DNA of 64,000 bases from Homarus americanus (taxonomy: Eukaryota > Arthropoda > Malacostraca > Decapoda > Nephropidae). The notes below the pieces were generated by a model that saw only the letters and a program-made list of their open reading frames with translations, did no database searches and was not told the DNA's origin. Made by a program: the position numbers and the translations under genes. Each line of letters begins with the position of its first letter. Position 1 is the first letter of the stretch. The stretch is taken from NCBI RefSeq assembly GCF_018991925.1, contig NW_024735381.1:140001-204000 (forward strand), in the 5' to 3' direction. Positions 33,721 to 44,580 of the stretch are shown piece after piece.

Positions 33721-34179
33721 CCCTTTTCCTCGTCTCCCTTCCTCCCCTTCAATACCCTAATCCCCTCACCCCCCTCTTTCTTAAAGCTCTCCCAAAAAAC
33801 AAGAGCGCATCTATCGACTAGCCAATCCCCTGGTCGTTGAATCTTCTCTTAACCCTCCCCTCTAAACGGTAATTGGATCAGACGAACTACCGTCAATACC
33901 TGACCCTCCCCTCACCTCCCCTCACCCTAATACCCACCTTAACGAGGGTCATTACCATATTAACCAGCTCTTTCGCCCAAATTATTCTATCTTTATGGTA
34001 GTATTACTTAAAAGGGGCCTCTTGGTTTTTATATGGTGTTGTGGTGTTTTGTGTGGGGGTGTGTTTTATTGTCTTGTTTGGATTCGGTGTTTTTTTTTGG
34101 GGGGGTATAAGTTTTTTTTCTAGGTGGAAGTGCGATGGGACTATAGGGATCGATTGCAATAGTAGAAGGACGAGAAGAA
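33721..34179. other. C/T-rich then G/T-rich unique sequence
   Basis: C/T-rich to about 33790 and 33900-33940, then T/G-rich with a TTTTTTTTGGGGGGG run at 34091-34106. No gene was recognised. Confidence 0.45.
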
Positions 34180-34360
34180 GACTGATACTGCAGTAGTAGT
34201 TGTTGTTGTAGTAATAATTTTAGAAATAATAGTTGTTGTAGTCAGCATAATAGTAATAATAATAATTAGTTGTAACAATAGTAGTAGTAGTAGTAGGTGC
34301 TGTTGCTATTATTGTAGTGGTATTAATGATAATTTAGTAGTAGTAGCAGTAGTAGTAAAA
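34180..34360. repeat. compound AGT/TTG/AAT triplet region
   Basis: AGTAGTAGT and TTGTTGTTG blocks separated by AATAATAAT stretches, with purer AGT at 34280-34295 and 34338-34360. Confidence 0.85.
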
Positions 34361-34409
34361 ATTAATCCCCAAATCTGGTCGACTAATATATTTTTTTGAA
34401 GATGGCTGT

Positions 34410-34675
34410 CGGCACCTGAAGTTTTACTCCCTTCCCACCTGAAGTATGCACCCCACCTGAAGTATGCACCTCTCCTGAAGTATGCACCCATGAAGTATGC
34501 CCTCCCACCTGAAGTATGCCCACCCCACATGAAGTATGCACACCACCTGAAGTATGCACCTCATTATACCTCCTGAAGTGCCCCCACTGTATGCCATGAG
34601 TATGCCCATAGTATACCCTACCCACCAAGTATGCACCCTACCTGAAATGTATGCACCCCACCTGAAGTGTGCCCT
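34410..34675. repeat. 17-19-bp minisatellite, CACCTGAAGTATGCACC core
   Basis: About fourteen copies of CACCTGAAGTATGCACC or CACATGAAGTATGC. Reverse frames reading Gly-Gly-Val-His-Thr-Ser or Tyr-Phe-Arg-Trp are repeat translations. Confidence 0.93.
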
Positions 34676-34788
34676 CCTACCAGTTGGCTCACATCGTTAT
34701 AACCTCTTTGACAACATCTATTTTTATTATATCCTTAAGTTATTGTGGCGGTGTTATCAGATGTATAGAGCCATTGATGAGTTATAGT

Positions 34789-34790
<2 letters not shown>

Positions 34791-34833
<43 letters not shown>
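34791..34833. repeat. (CT)n microsatellite
   Basis: About 21 CT dinucleotides, 60 bases ahead of the large polypyrimidine block. Confidence 0.97.
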
Positions 34834-34836
<3 letters not shown>

Positions 34837-34894
34837 TCTCTCCCCATATCATTCCTGCCTTTGCGTTGCAGCTGCGTTTCCCACGTTCCTTGTT

Positions 34895-36010
34895 TTCCCC
34901 ATTTTCCCCATCCTCCCTCCCCTACCCTCCCCACCTCCCCCCCCCCCTCCCCCCACCCCTCCCTCCCCACCCTCCCTCCCCTCCCTTCCCTACCCCTCCC
35001 CTACTACTCCCTCCCCTACCCTCCCTCCCCTACCTCCCCTCCCCACCCCTCCCTCCCCACCCTCCCCTCCCCCCACCCCCCCCCCCCTCCTCCCCCTCCC
35101 CCCCACCCTCCTTCCCTACACCCCTCCCCCGCTCCCTCCCCACCCCTCCCCCCCACCACTCCCTCCCCCACCCTCCCCTCCACCACTCCTCCCCCCCCAC
35201 CCTCCCCCCACTCCCTCCCCCCCTCCCTCCCCTACCTCCCTCCCTCCCCCCCCCTCCCCTCCCTCCCCTCCCCTCCCTCCCCCCCCCCCCCCCCCCTCCC
35301 TCCCCTACCACCCCCCCCACCACTCCCTCCCCTCTCTCCTCCCCTCCCTCCCCCTCCTCCCCTCCCTCCCCCCCTCCCTCCCCTCCCTCCCTCCCCCACC
35401 CTCCCTCCCCATCCCTCCCCCTTCACCTCCCCACCCTCCCCATCACCCTCCCCATCCCACCCCTCCACCACACCCTCCCCTCCCACCCTCCCCACCCACA
35501 CCCCCCCTCACACCCCTCCCCCTCCACCATTGTCTTGCCACGACCATTCTTCCTATGAACATCATTCCTACGTCTTTATTGGACAATCTACCATGCAACC
35601 TCTCCCCCCTCCTCATTCCCTCCCCTCTACCCACCTCACTCCCCTCCATTCCCACCCCACCTCATTCTCTCCCTCCCTCAGTCCCTCCTCTACCTCCTCC
35701 CTCATTCCACCCCCAACCCTCCCCTCCCCTCCCCTCCTGCTCCACCCCCTCTACTCCTACCCCCCTCTTCTCCACCCCTCCTCTTCTCCACCCCCTCCGT
35801 TCCACCCCTCCCTCCACCCCCCTCCGCTCCACCCCCCCTCCACCTCCCTCCACTCCCCCCCCTCCCCCCCCTTCCGCTCCACCCCCTCCGCTCCACCCCC
35901 TCCGCTCCACCCCCTCCGCTCCACCCCCTCCGCTCCACCCCCTCCACTCCATCACCCGCACTCCCTTCCACCCTAACTGCCCTCCACCCTCACATCATTC
36001 CCTCCACCCC
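34895..36010. repeat. 1.1-kb C/T block with 14-bp CTCCGCTCCACCCC array
   Basis: CCCTCC, CCCCACC and long C-runs (18 or more C at 35279-35296) with almost no purines outside 35530-35600. At about 35871-35951 the unit CTCCGCTCCACCCC repeats about six times. The 435-codon frame (34669-35976) and its overlapping Pro/Ser-rich or Gly/Arg-rich partners on both strands are products of composition. C-runs of this length are also error-prone in assembly. Confidence 0.93.
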
Positions 36011-37101
36011 ACCTTACCCTCTAGTTTACACACACACACACACAACCCACACACACACGCTAGACAGAATGGAGAAAGAAAATATTTAGAATTATTTTTT
36101 ATTTCTCAATGAACTTACTTAGCAGTGAAACGAATCAATTTAGAATCCTTGAATCTGGTAGACCAAGCCAGCAAGACGCGTCTCAGAGGAGATAAGAGAA
36201 CAGTGAAATTTACGACGGTCCCCCCCCCCTACCCCTTCTTCCCTCTTACTTCCTCGTTTTCTCTAAACTTTATTCAAATGAGAGACCCGTTTTCTGTAAC
36301 GACGCTTATATTCTGGCTTACGGATTTCTCTCTCTTTTGTCCTAATAGTAAATCGACGTTGTATTTTTAGCTCCAGGATGTAACTTCAAGTGAAGATGTT
36401 AGGTTAGGTAATTGTTTACTTTAGCTCTGCCATTGTCTAATTATATTGATTGAACCCAAATCTTACATAAATGTCTAAAACTTTATTAATATTTAAAATG
36501 CAGTGAAGGAGAAATGTAAGGTACGCTGTCTTGTTTTATCCGTCAGTAATAAAAGAACGCGAGAAAGAAAGGCAGGACTTGGACGATGACTGAAATATTT
36601 GGTTAGATAATGGAGTTCAAGGCACAGAAAAGACCCAGGAAACATGATTATTGTTATTCGAGGACACAGGAATGTTTATGAGATGGAGCTTGTTTATGAT
36701 AAGGTTTATATTAAGTGCACAAGACGTTTTCTCTATATTGTTCCTACTCTGTTACTTGTAAGAGAATTAAATGAAGAAACGATTTAACTTCCTTTGAAAA
36801 GTTTCTCGATGTTCCTTTGTTCTGAAAACGGCTCCAATATTTATAGTTGTGTGATATTTTTGCCCCATAGTTTAAGACTACACACCATGTCTTCAAGATA
36901 GATAGGAGGTAGTACTGGGGAACTGTTCCTCGTCTCAGCGACTTACACAACGCAGTGTGATTTTTTACCATAAAGGATTGTGTTATACCAGGAACTGCAA
37001 TTGTTATGGATTGTTACAGCTTCTACAGCCGCCTCGCTCAGAAAGGCTACAACAACCATCTGTGCTGTTTTATACTCCGTTAGCTTCGTCGATCTAATGC
37101 C

Positions 37102-37104
<3 letters not shown>
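36011..37104. other. unique AT-rich sequence, no gene recognised
   Basis: Short AC run at about 36029-36056. The rest is mixed to AT-rich. Open frames at 36125-36370, 36744-36971 (reverse) and 36980-37186 show no domain. Confidence 0.45.

Positions 37105-37139
<35 letters not shown>
37105..37139. repeat. (CT)n microsatellite
   Basis: About 17 CT dinucleotides. Confidence 0.97.
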
Positions 37140-37142
<3 letters not shown>

Positions 37143-37454
37143 GGTCATGGGGAGAGAAGACCCTCATCATTGTCGTATTAACATAATCCCTATTCAAATG
37201 CGTCTTTCCACCATTTCCGTTAGTTGTGTCGTGAATTCTTCCTGGGGCCGGTGTTTCAGAGGTTCGTTGGGTGAATATAATAAAGATTAACAAACTAATT
37301 AGTTAAAATACCGTAAATAACAAACAACCGGAAGTCAAAATAGAATAGTAAATATATTATTTTATTTAGACATTTTCTTAATACCAGTTTAAAAAAAATT
37401 GAGTCTTTGGAAATTTTTTTTTTCCTTAAAGTAAGTCAACTAGTTTGGTGCTTT
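37140..37454. other. unique AT-rich sequence, no gene recognised
   Basis: Nothing supportable was seen. Confidence 0.4.
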
Positions 37455-38340
37455 CTTGTGAACTCCCTTCCTTCCTTCACTGTCTCTTGCTCCTCTCCTT
37501 CCTTCCTTCCTTTCACATTCCTCCCCCTCCTTGCCTCCTTCACAGTCTCTTGCTCCTCTCCTTTCTTTCACATTCCGTTCCCCTTCCTTCCCTATTTCAC
37601 ATTCCCTCCCCCTCCTTCATACTCCTTCCTTTCGTTCAACTTCCCTCTAAACATTGATTTTCTTGTCTCTTTGTGTTTATTATCTGCACATTCGAATTCC
37701 TTTTGTTATTGTTCCGTTTCCTTTATCCTTCTCTCTTTATTGTCATTCGTTTCCCCCCTTTTATTATTATTGTTCTGTTTATTTTTCTATGTCTAATTTG
37801 TGTATCGGTATCATTATAATTATCCATTTTGTTTTGTACCCATTTTATTGTTTCTTTCGTTTTCGTCATTTTCATTTATTTTACTTTCAGGTCATTTGTA
37901 TTCCTGTTTATTTTAATTTTATTTTATCTTGTGTTTTTCTTCTCATTCTTTTATTCTATTATGTTATGTCTCTTCTCCTGTCCTTCTTTATTTTATTTTC
38001 TTCGTTATTTTTACTTTCCAATAAATATTATTACTTTCGTTATTATTTTCATGTAATTATTTTTACCTTCCAGTAACTTTTTCTCTTCACTTGTGTTATT
38101 CTTTGTATTTTTCTGTATTTATCTTAACGTTTTGCTGATTTCTCTTTCTTTTCGTTGTTTTATCGCGTCTATGTTTCTTATGTTCGTTTATTTGTCTTTT
38201 TTTTTGCACTTATCCTGAATTCCTTTTTGTTGTTAATTATTGTATGTTATTATCCTTTCACGTTTATCTTTATTACTATGTTTGCTAATTAGTCACATTG
38301 TTTATTATTATCTGTCTCCTCTCACTCTCCTTCCACCCCT
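37455..38340. repeat. CTTCC-rich then T-rich low-complexity region
   Basis: To about 37650 the strand is C/T-rich, and TTCACTGTCTCTTGCTCCTC recurs as TTCACAGTCTCTTGCTCCTC about 65 bases later. From 37650 to 38330 T dominates (TTTTATTTTATTTTC words) with very little G. The 129- and 140-codon Phe/Leu/Ile/Tyr-rich frames follow from composition. Confidence 0.65.
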
Positions 38341-38678
38341 TGTTAACCCACCGCCTCTACCTGTGTGTCGCCCGTATTCATGAGTCGTGTCTTGTGCCGT
38401 GTAGATGTCGTGTACAGGCCAGTGTGTGTGCAGGTGGTGGTGTTTCCTAAGTGTGGTAACATTGTCTCATCTGCATACACACACCTCCAGCTGCCTGCCT
38501 GCCTGCCTCCGATCTCTTGCTCAGTTATGTGTTGTGATGTGTGAGTTTGTAGCATATACAAGGAATACTCTGTGGAAACCCTAACTTTGAAGAGATAAAT
38601 ACCAAACAATTAATCAAACCTACCCCCCATAGTCTGCCCTGTAGATAACGGAAATACAGGAACGAAGGAAAACTCCCA

Positions 38679-38681
<3 letters not shown>
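38341..38681. other. unique sequence, no gene recognised
   Basis: Contains CTGCCTGCCTGCCT at about 38491-38507. The 88-codon reverse frame 38343-38609 has no recognisable domain. Confidence 0.4.

Positions 38682-38744
<63 letters not shown>
38682..38744. repeat. (TA)n microsatellite
   Basis: About 31 TA dinucleotides. Confidence 0.98.
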
Positions 38745-38746
<2 letters not shown>

Positions 38747-38909
38747 GTTTTGGATATAATGAAGTCAGGCAAGGAAAAAAAATTTGTGTTTCCCAGAGGT
38801 TGCTGCACCCGGATCGCCCCCCCTCTCCGTGCCAGTGTAGGTGTTGACGGTGTGTTGAATATCATTGTGGGTATTGCAGGTCGTCAGTGGCTTCCAGGTG
38901 ATGTTCTGA

Positions 38910-38936
38910 ACACACACACACACACACACACACACA
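38910..38936. repeat. (CA)n microsatellite
   Basis: About 13 CA dinucleotides. Confidence 0.96.
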
Positions 38937-38994
38937 TCTTGATTGGGTGATAATGAGCCAACTGAAACTCGTGATACTGTGGTCAGTGGTCTAG

Positions 38995-39280
38995 TTTAAC
39001 CTAACCTAACCTAACCTAAACCTAACCTAACCAACCAATCAACCCAAAATCTAGCCTAACTTAATCTAAACCCAATCCAATCCAACCCTAGCCTAACCTT
39101 ACCTAATCGAAAACTAACCTAAATAAAACATAACTGACCTAACCTAACCTAACTTGACCCAAATGTAATATAACCCAACGTAACTCTACCAAAACCTCGT
39201 CTAATGTAACCTAAACCTAACCTTGTTTAAGCCACCATGAACTGAACGTAATATGACGTAACGTGACCTAACTTGACTCC
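38995..39280. repeat. degenerate CCTAA (telomere-word) block
   Basis: Begins with near-perfect CCTAACCTAACCTAACCTAA at about 38999-39020, then degrades to AACCT, AATCC and AACCC variants and finally to GTAACGTGACCTAACTTGAC. Interstitial, as it is flanked by unique DNA on both sides. Confidence 0.85.
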
Positions 39281-39354
39281 CCTTAGGATTGGTGAGTTGA
39301 TACGATGCTCCTCTTAAAACTGCCGTGGTGGAGAAGGAGGCCTGGCAGAGTGTC

Positions 39355-39600
39355 CTCCAGCCCTCCTTCTCTCTCCTGTCCTCCTTCACTCTCGCAGCCT
39401 TCTCCTTCACCCTTCACTCCTGACCCTACATTCCGCCCCCTCACCCTCCACTCCTCACTAGCCCAGCCCTTCCTTCCTTCCTCCTCCACTTCGCTCTTCT
39501 CCTATATCCTCTTCTCCTCTCTCCCCTTCTCCTCTCTCCTCCCGACCCTCGCCTCCCTTCCCTTCCATCTCCTCCCTCTCCCTTCCATCTCCTCCCTAGG
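39355..39600. repeat. polypyrimidine tract
   Basis: CCTTCTCC, CACTCC and CTCTCCTC words. CCCTTCCATCTCCTCCCT recurs near 39558 and 39580. Confidence 0.8.
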
Positions 39601-39695
39601 ACAAACTCAGCACTGGGACAATCTGTTAGACCCTAGCCAGCCAGCTAGCTTCCAGTGCTTTCACGTATATTGCTTGAAGACACAGTGTGAACCCT

Positions 39696-39697
<2 letters not shown>

Positions 39698-39734
<37 letters not shown>
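39698..39734. repeat. (CT)n microsatellite
   Basis: About 18 CT dinucleotides. Confidence 0.97.
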
Positions 39735-39736
<2 letters not shown>

Positions 39737-39885
39737 GCACGCCAGAGGGTCGTAAAATTTTCCCTTCCCACAAAGTATATCTTGCATCGATATAGACGTT
39801 ACTATATAATGATGGTTCACCTGTGCACCACCACCAGACTCCGTGCACAGGACCACATTAGTCTCATTGTCCAAGATCAAAGCCT

Positions 39886-40327
39886 CAGCTAGAGGTCAAA
39901 GATCAGATGTATTATAACAGATTTGATTTTCAGATTTGCCCCGCGAGGGGGCTAGTTTATTGGGCACACCCTTGCATCCTGTGCAAGGCGAAGCGTTCAC
40001 AGCGCCCAACAGGGAAGCATGCGGAGTTCAGGGTTGCCTTCTTGACTCATGCATTAAGGGCGCAAGTGCCTGAAAGGCCATGGATTATGTCGGCGAGTTA
40101 CATGTAGTGACAGCATGAGTGTGTGGGTGTATTAAAGGTTAGAGGTCAGAGGTCAAATGTGCTATAGAGTGTACTAGAGTCCAGAGCTAGAGGTCAAAGG
40201 TCAGATGTGCTATAACGTGTATTAAAGGTTACTGCTACAGACCAGAGATCAGATGGGTTTCAGATTTTACAAATTTGTCCCGCGAGGGAACTGGTTTATT
40301 GAAGTCAGCGCTAGAGGTCAGAGGTCC
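39886..40327 (+). promoter_or_regulatory. cluster of four DR1-type nuclear-receptor half-site pairs in a duplicated unit
   Basis: AGGTCAGAGGTCA at 40143-40155 and AGGTCAAAGGTCA at 40191-40203 are perfect direct repeats of AGGTCA spaced by one base. AGGTCAAAGATCA at 39893-39905 and AGGTCAGAGGTCC at 40315-40327 each miss by one base. DR1 is the known binding form for RXR/USP heterodimers and HNF4. The surrounding sequence is duplicated: GCTAGAGGTCAAAG, CAGATGT, TATAAC and TTTGYCCCGCGAGGG then TTTATTG occur in the same order at 39888-39961 and 40187-40301. The sites may therefore be repeat content and not a selected enhancer. No promoter or gene was identified nearby. Confidence 0.45.
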
Positions 40328-41259
40328 ACCACACTCCCTTCCCAGTCGTGGCTGTTATGTTATGTGGTGATTTTCTTCAGGTAAGCATACAGTATATATC
40401 AGGTACCTTTAAGAGAGCTCCAGCCCCTGACAGGTTCAGCCATGTTAATATTGTTTATGTTGTTGTTATTTACTTTGTATCTGGATCGATCATTCTGGCT
40501 AAAAATATTCGTTTAAATTTTAATTTGTTTACAGAGTTCAATAATAGTCCAGAGTCTCCTGTGTTGATATTATCTTCTCAGACTATACTTAAGGCGACCT
40601 TTACTTCCCTCTAGATATATTTTATACATCCTACAACACGATGACTCATACTGCTGGTCCGGTAGTCATTATAAGTGAGGACAAACTGGTGAACGAGTCC
40701 TTCCTGTGTTTTTCACCTGGCAAATTTATGAACTGTCTTGGAGTCGGAGTGCTTAAAGGCTTCTCCGGCAGTTCCCAAATACATCTCAAGATAATAAGAG
40801 GAGTCAGTGTTGTGTATGTGAAGTTTTTAGACTGAGAATTGTTCCAGCTTTGATATGTAACGTCCTTGATAATGTTATAACCAGGGGGAGTGAGTTACAA
40901 ATACCCCAAACAGTACACAGTATCATCGCTAGGCGGGAGGAGGAGGGTCCTTGTCTTAAACAAAATATTCCTTATCCATCTAACTTATTCGTGTTCCAAG
41001 CGATACTTACATTACTGTGCTTACTGAAGGTCTTCTAGTCCTACATTACCTCTCCTAGGGTCCTCTGGCCTCCCACGAAAACAATTTAATCGAGTCATAT
41101 TATTCCGTCCCTATGTTGATTCCTTCATTGTTGTCGTAACGAAGGAATCTGAGTCCATCTCTTCTCGATTGAACATCTTGCTACTCTCTCGTTCGTTATG
41201 CTGCCGGCGTGAGACATGTAGCGGAAGTCTTGGAATACCGTAGTGTGGAGATTTAAATA

Positions 41260-41261
<2 letters not shown>
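40328..41261. other. unique sequence, no gene recognised
   Basis: Open frames at 40348-40614, 40641-40835 and 40850-41038 are ordinary in composition but show no recognisable domain and no clear splice-site organisation. If an exon is hidden in the window this is among the more plausible places, but I cannot support one. Confidence 0.35.

Positions 41262-41311
<50 letters not shown>
41262..41311. repeat. (TA)n microsatellite
   Basis: About 25 TA dinucleotides. Confidence 0.97.
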
Positions 41312-41313
<2 letters not shown>

Positions 41314-41411
41314 GTGTTCCTGTTCTGTAGCCTGTAATTTACTATGATTCCCCCTGTAGAATTTTAATCCCCCCCCCTCCTCATATTTTATCCTTACGGT
41401 GTAGTGGTGTA

Positions 41412-41450
41412 TAGGTTAGGTTAGGTTAGGTTAGGTTAGGTTAGGTGTCT
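41412..41450. repeat. perfect TTAGG telomere-type run
   Basis: Seven perfect TTAGG pentamers at 41416-41450 preceded by TAGG. It is interstitial. The flank AAATTTATTTATGG to the right and CATATTTTATCC to the left are faintly like the ends of the foldback elements at 3664 and 5313, but not convincingly. Confidence 0.9.
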
Positions 41451-41579
41451 ATTGTGCTGAAATTTATTTATGGTAAAGCTCTAACCCTACCGGGGCTCCT
41501 TCAGGAGGGCGGACACTGACCTCCTTCGGTCCCCTAACTCTGTGATCAAAGACCGAGGCAGGGCACTGTATCCTCTCTC

Positions 41580-41945
41580 TCCCTACCCCATACAGACCAC
41601 CCGACTCCTCCCACCCCACCCTCCTCCCCACCTCCTCCCCACCCCACCGCTCTCCTCCCCACCCTGCTCCTCCCCACCGCTCTCCCCATCCGTCCCCACC
41701 CCACCACCCATCCGTCTCCATCCTCTAGGCCTTACAGAAGTGCTCACTTATTGATCTGGTCAAGCCCATCTCCCCCACCTGGTTAAACCCACCTCCTCCA
41801 CCTGGCTAAACCCACCTCCCCACCTGGCTAACCCACCTCCCCACCTGGTTAAACCCCTCCCCCACTAACCGCCAAACCCCACCTCACCCTTCCAGCAAAC
41901 CCTCCAACACCTAACCAGCAAACCCACCTCCCCAAGCCAACCAGC
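41580..41945. repeat. C-rich tract with 22-bp CACCTGGTTAAACCCACCTC array
   Basis: C/T-rich CACCC words to 41720, then from about 41758 about seven copies of CACCTGGTTAAACCCACCTC with CTGGCTAAACC and truncated variants. Confidence 0.87.
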
Positions 41946-42404
41946 CCCACCCCCCACCCTAGTTAGTGTGATATATACAGTACACTAAATAGGGATAATC
42001 ATTACAAGAAAACCCTGACCATTTTTTTCTCAATAGGTATAACTCTTGTGTTTATCGCTGTGTGTGTGAAATAGCTGGTATGTGTTTTTTATTTGTTCTG
42101 TTTTATTGAAGACGTCATTTATCATAACTAAAACCAAATTATATATTATATATATTATCACAATTTCAGTAGTACCCTTAAACGTATGCTATATATATAT
42201 ATATATACCACTACACATTAATCATTATACATCACTGTTTCTTAAGTTGTCGCTATCAGCCCAGAACACAGTAAGATATGTGAGCATCATTATATCAGTC
42301 TCCTTTATGATCAAAGCCTCGTGAGTCTCGGCTCATAGGACATCGTGCCAAGTTCTCCCTCCACTCTCTTTGTTTTCTCGTTCTTTTGTTTCCTTGAAGC
42401 TAAG
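41946..42404. other. unique AT-rich sequence with a small TA run
   Basis: TA run at about 42189-42207. No gene was recognised. Confidence 0.4.
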
Positions 42405-43381
42405 ATGGGCCCCAGTGCTGATGGGTCGTAGTATTGATATCTTAGTGCTAGGGCCTAGTTTGTGGGCCCAGTGCTGATGTGGTGTTTTTTGGGTGTTTTT
42501 GGGGTGTGTGTTTTGTTTGTGGGGTTGTTGGGTTGTGTGGGTTGTTGTTCGTGCTAATGGCCCTAGTTCTGTTGGGCCGGTGCTGATGGGTCATAGTATT
42601 GATATCTCAGTGCTAATGGGCCCCAGTTCTGTTGGGGCCCCGGTGCTGATGGGTCATAGTATTGATATCTCAGTGCTATGGGCCCCAGTTCTGTTGGGCC
42701 CCGTGCTGATGGGTCATAGTATTGATATCTCAGTGCTAATGGGCCCTAGTTCTGTTGGGCCTGGTGCTGATGGGTCATAGTATTGATATCTCAGTGCTAA
42801 GGGCCCCAGTTCTGTTGGGCCCCGGTGCTGATGGGTCATAGTGATATCTCAGTGCTAATGGGCCCCAGTTCTGTTGGGCCCCAGTGCTGATGGGTCATAG
42901 TATTGATATCTTATGCTAAGGCGTTCTGTTGGGCCGTGTGATGGTCTGTATTGATATCTCGTGCTATGGGCCAGTTCTGTTCAGTTGAGCGTATTGATAT
43001 CTCTGCTAGGGTTCTGTGGGCCCGTGCTGATGGTCATAGTATTGATATCCAGTGCTAATGGGCCCAGTTTCTGGGTGTGATGTATTGATATCTCAGTGCT
43101 ATGGGCCCTAGTTCTGTTGGGCCCCGGTACTAATGAGCTATAGTGTTAAGGACCCAGTTCTGTTAGTCACCAGATGTAATGGATCCAGAATTATGATAAT
43201 CCCCAATCCTAATGGAATCACTTACTGATAAGTTCCATTCCTAGGCCTTAGTCATAATACTGTAGGCCAATAATCCTAACTATAATTGGCCATAACGTAA
43301 GCACTAGAATAGGGTCAATTTGGTCTTAAGCTTCAGTGTTAATGATTAGGTTCAATTGGGCCTATTAGCACTGGGGCCTAT
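42405..43381. mobile_element. GGGCCC-family array framed by inverted ends
   Basis: ATGGGCCCCAGTGCT at 42405-42419 is complementary at 14 of 15 positions to AGCACTGGGGCCTAT at 43367-43381. Between them, a unit of about 62 bp (words GGGCCCCAGTTCTGTTGGGC, GGTGCTGATGGGTCATAGTA, TTGATATCTCAGTGCTA) repeats about ten to twelve times to 43160. Degraded units that change orientation follow to 43381. GGGCCC is self-complementary. The end sequence is the same as in the foldback at 32530-33010. I infer a second member of that family whose interior expanded. Confidence 0.6.
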
Positions 43382-43675
43382 TTCCTCCGTCGCCCAATCA
43401 TCTTGCGTGAAGGAGCCAGAGCTATGAACAATTGATTGACCAGGTAGACGTTCATACCTGAGAGGTGTTAATTAAAGGAGAAAGATGAGACGATATGATG
43501 AATAGATACAAATATTACTGACTTATCCTTCCTTTTCTTCTTACTTCTTAAGTCTTTCATCTTCTGCTTTATTCAGTATCTCTCTTTTCATTGAGGTTTC
43601 TATAATTCCTTGATCCACTCTATACTAAAGAGGCAAACGAGTTCAGATAAGACGTAAATAGATGGGTAGATAGAT

Positions 43676-43677
<2 letters not shown>

Positions 43678-43725
<48 letters not shown>
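43678..43725. repeat. (AC)n microsatellite
   Basis: About 24 AC dinucleotides. The 296 bases before it (43382-43677) are unique with no gene seen. Confidence 0.97.
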
Positions 43726-43727
<2 letters not shown>

Positions 43728-44107
43728 TAAATAGGATAGGATTTGTCTTAGAAATGTATCAATTAGATTTATACACAATTATACTTCTGAATGCATTATT
43801 AATACTTTATCTTATTTACAGGTACTGTGTGTGTGTGTGTGTATACAAACTGGTCAATTCTCACCTGGGCAAGTATGGTACCAACTCTCCTCCTCTCATT
43901 GGCTGATACACCTGTGGTTCACCTGTGGACGTTACGGATCCTAAAATCTCGTATGTTCAGTTTTCCCTCGTAACCTGGTGAAGGGTGACGCGTCTCGTGG
44001 GGCTCTTATTGGGTATGGTGTGATGGTGGTCAAAATAGCGTCGAAATTGCGCTCAGACTTGACCTGAACCAAGGCGTACTTTTGTCAGCTCTGACTCCAG
44101 ACGAATA
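43726..44107. other. unique sequence, no gene recognised
   Basis: Contains a GT run at about 43826-43842. Nothing coding was seen. Confidence 0.4.
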
Positions 44108-44580
44108 TCCATTACCCTAAGACCCCAGACCCTAAGACCTCAGGACCCTAAGACCCTCAGACCAAGACCCTCAGACCCCTAAGACCCTCAGACCCCAAGA
44201 CCTTCAGACCCCAAGGATTCTCGAGACCCCAAGACCCCCTCAGACCCCAAGACCCCCAGACCAAGACCATCAGACCCCAAGACTCAGACCCCAAGACCTC
44301 ATAGAACCCAAGACCCTCAGACCCCAAGACCCCTCAGACCCCAAGACCCTCAGACCCCAAGACCTCTGACCCAAGACCCTCAGACCCCAAGACCCCCTGA
44401 CCCAAGACCTCAGACCTCAACATCCCCTGACCCAAGACCCTCAGGACCAAGATCCCCAGACTTAAGACCCTTAGACCTCAAGACCCTCAGGACTTACATC
44501 TAGACCCAAACCCTCAGACCCAAGACCCTTAGATCTAAGACCCAGATCCATCGCCCAGAGTCAGACTAAGGACCTGATAC
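44108..44580. repeat. 16-bp minisatellite, CAGACCCCAAGACCCT core
   Basis: About 29 copies of CAGACCCCAAGACCCT with frequent single-base losses and CTAAGACC variants. Confidence 0.95.

Noticed and set aside
34669..35976. 435-codon open frame, the longest in the window
   Set aside because: Translates a C/T-only block. Residues are almost only Pro, Ser, Leu, Thr and His, with equally open frames beside it and on the other strand.
38995..39280. Possible chromosome end because of CCTAA repeats
   Set aside because: Unique DNA continues on both sides and the repeats are degenerate, so it is interstitial.
40641..40835. 64-codon frame of ordinary composition considered as an exon
   Set aside because: No recognisable domain, no convincing splice-site pair and no neighbouring exon candidate. 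Left as unique sequence.
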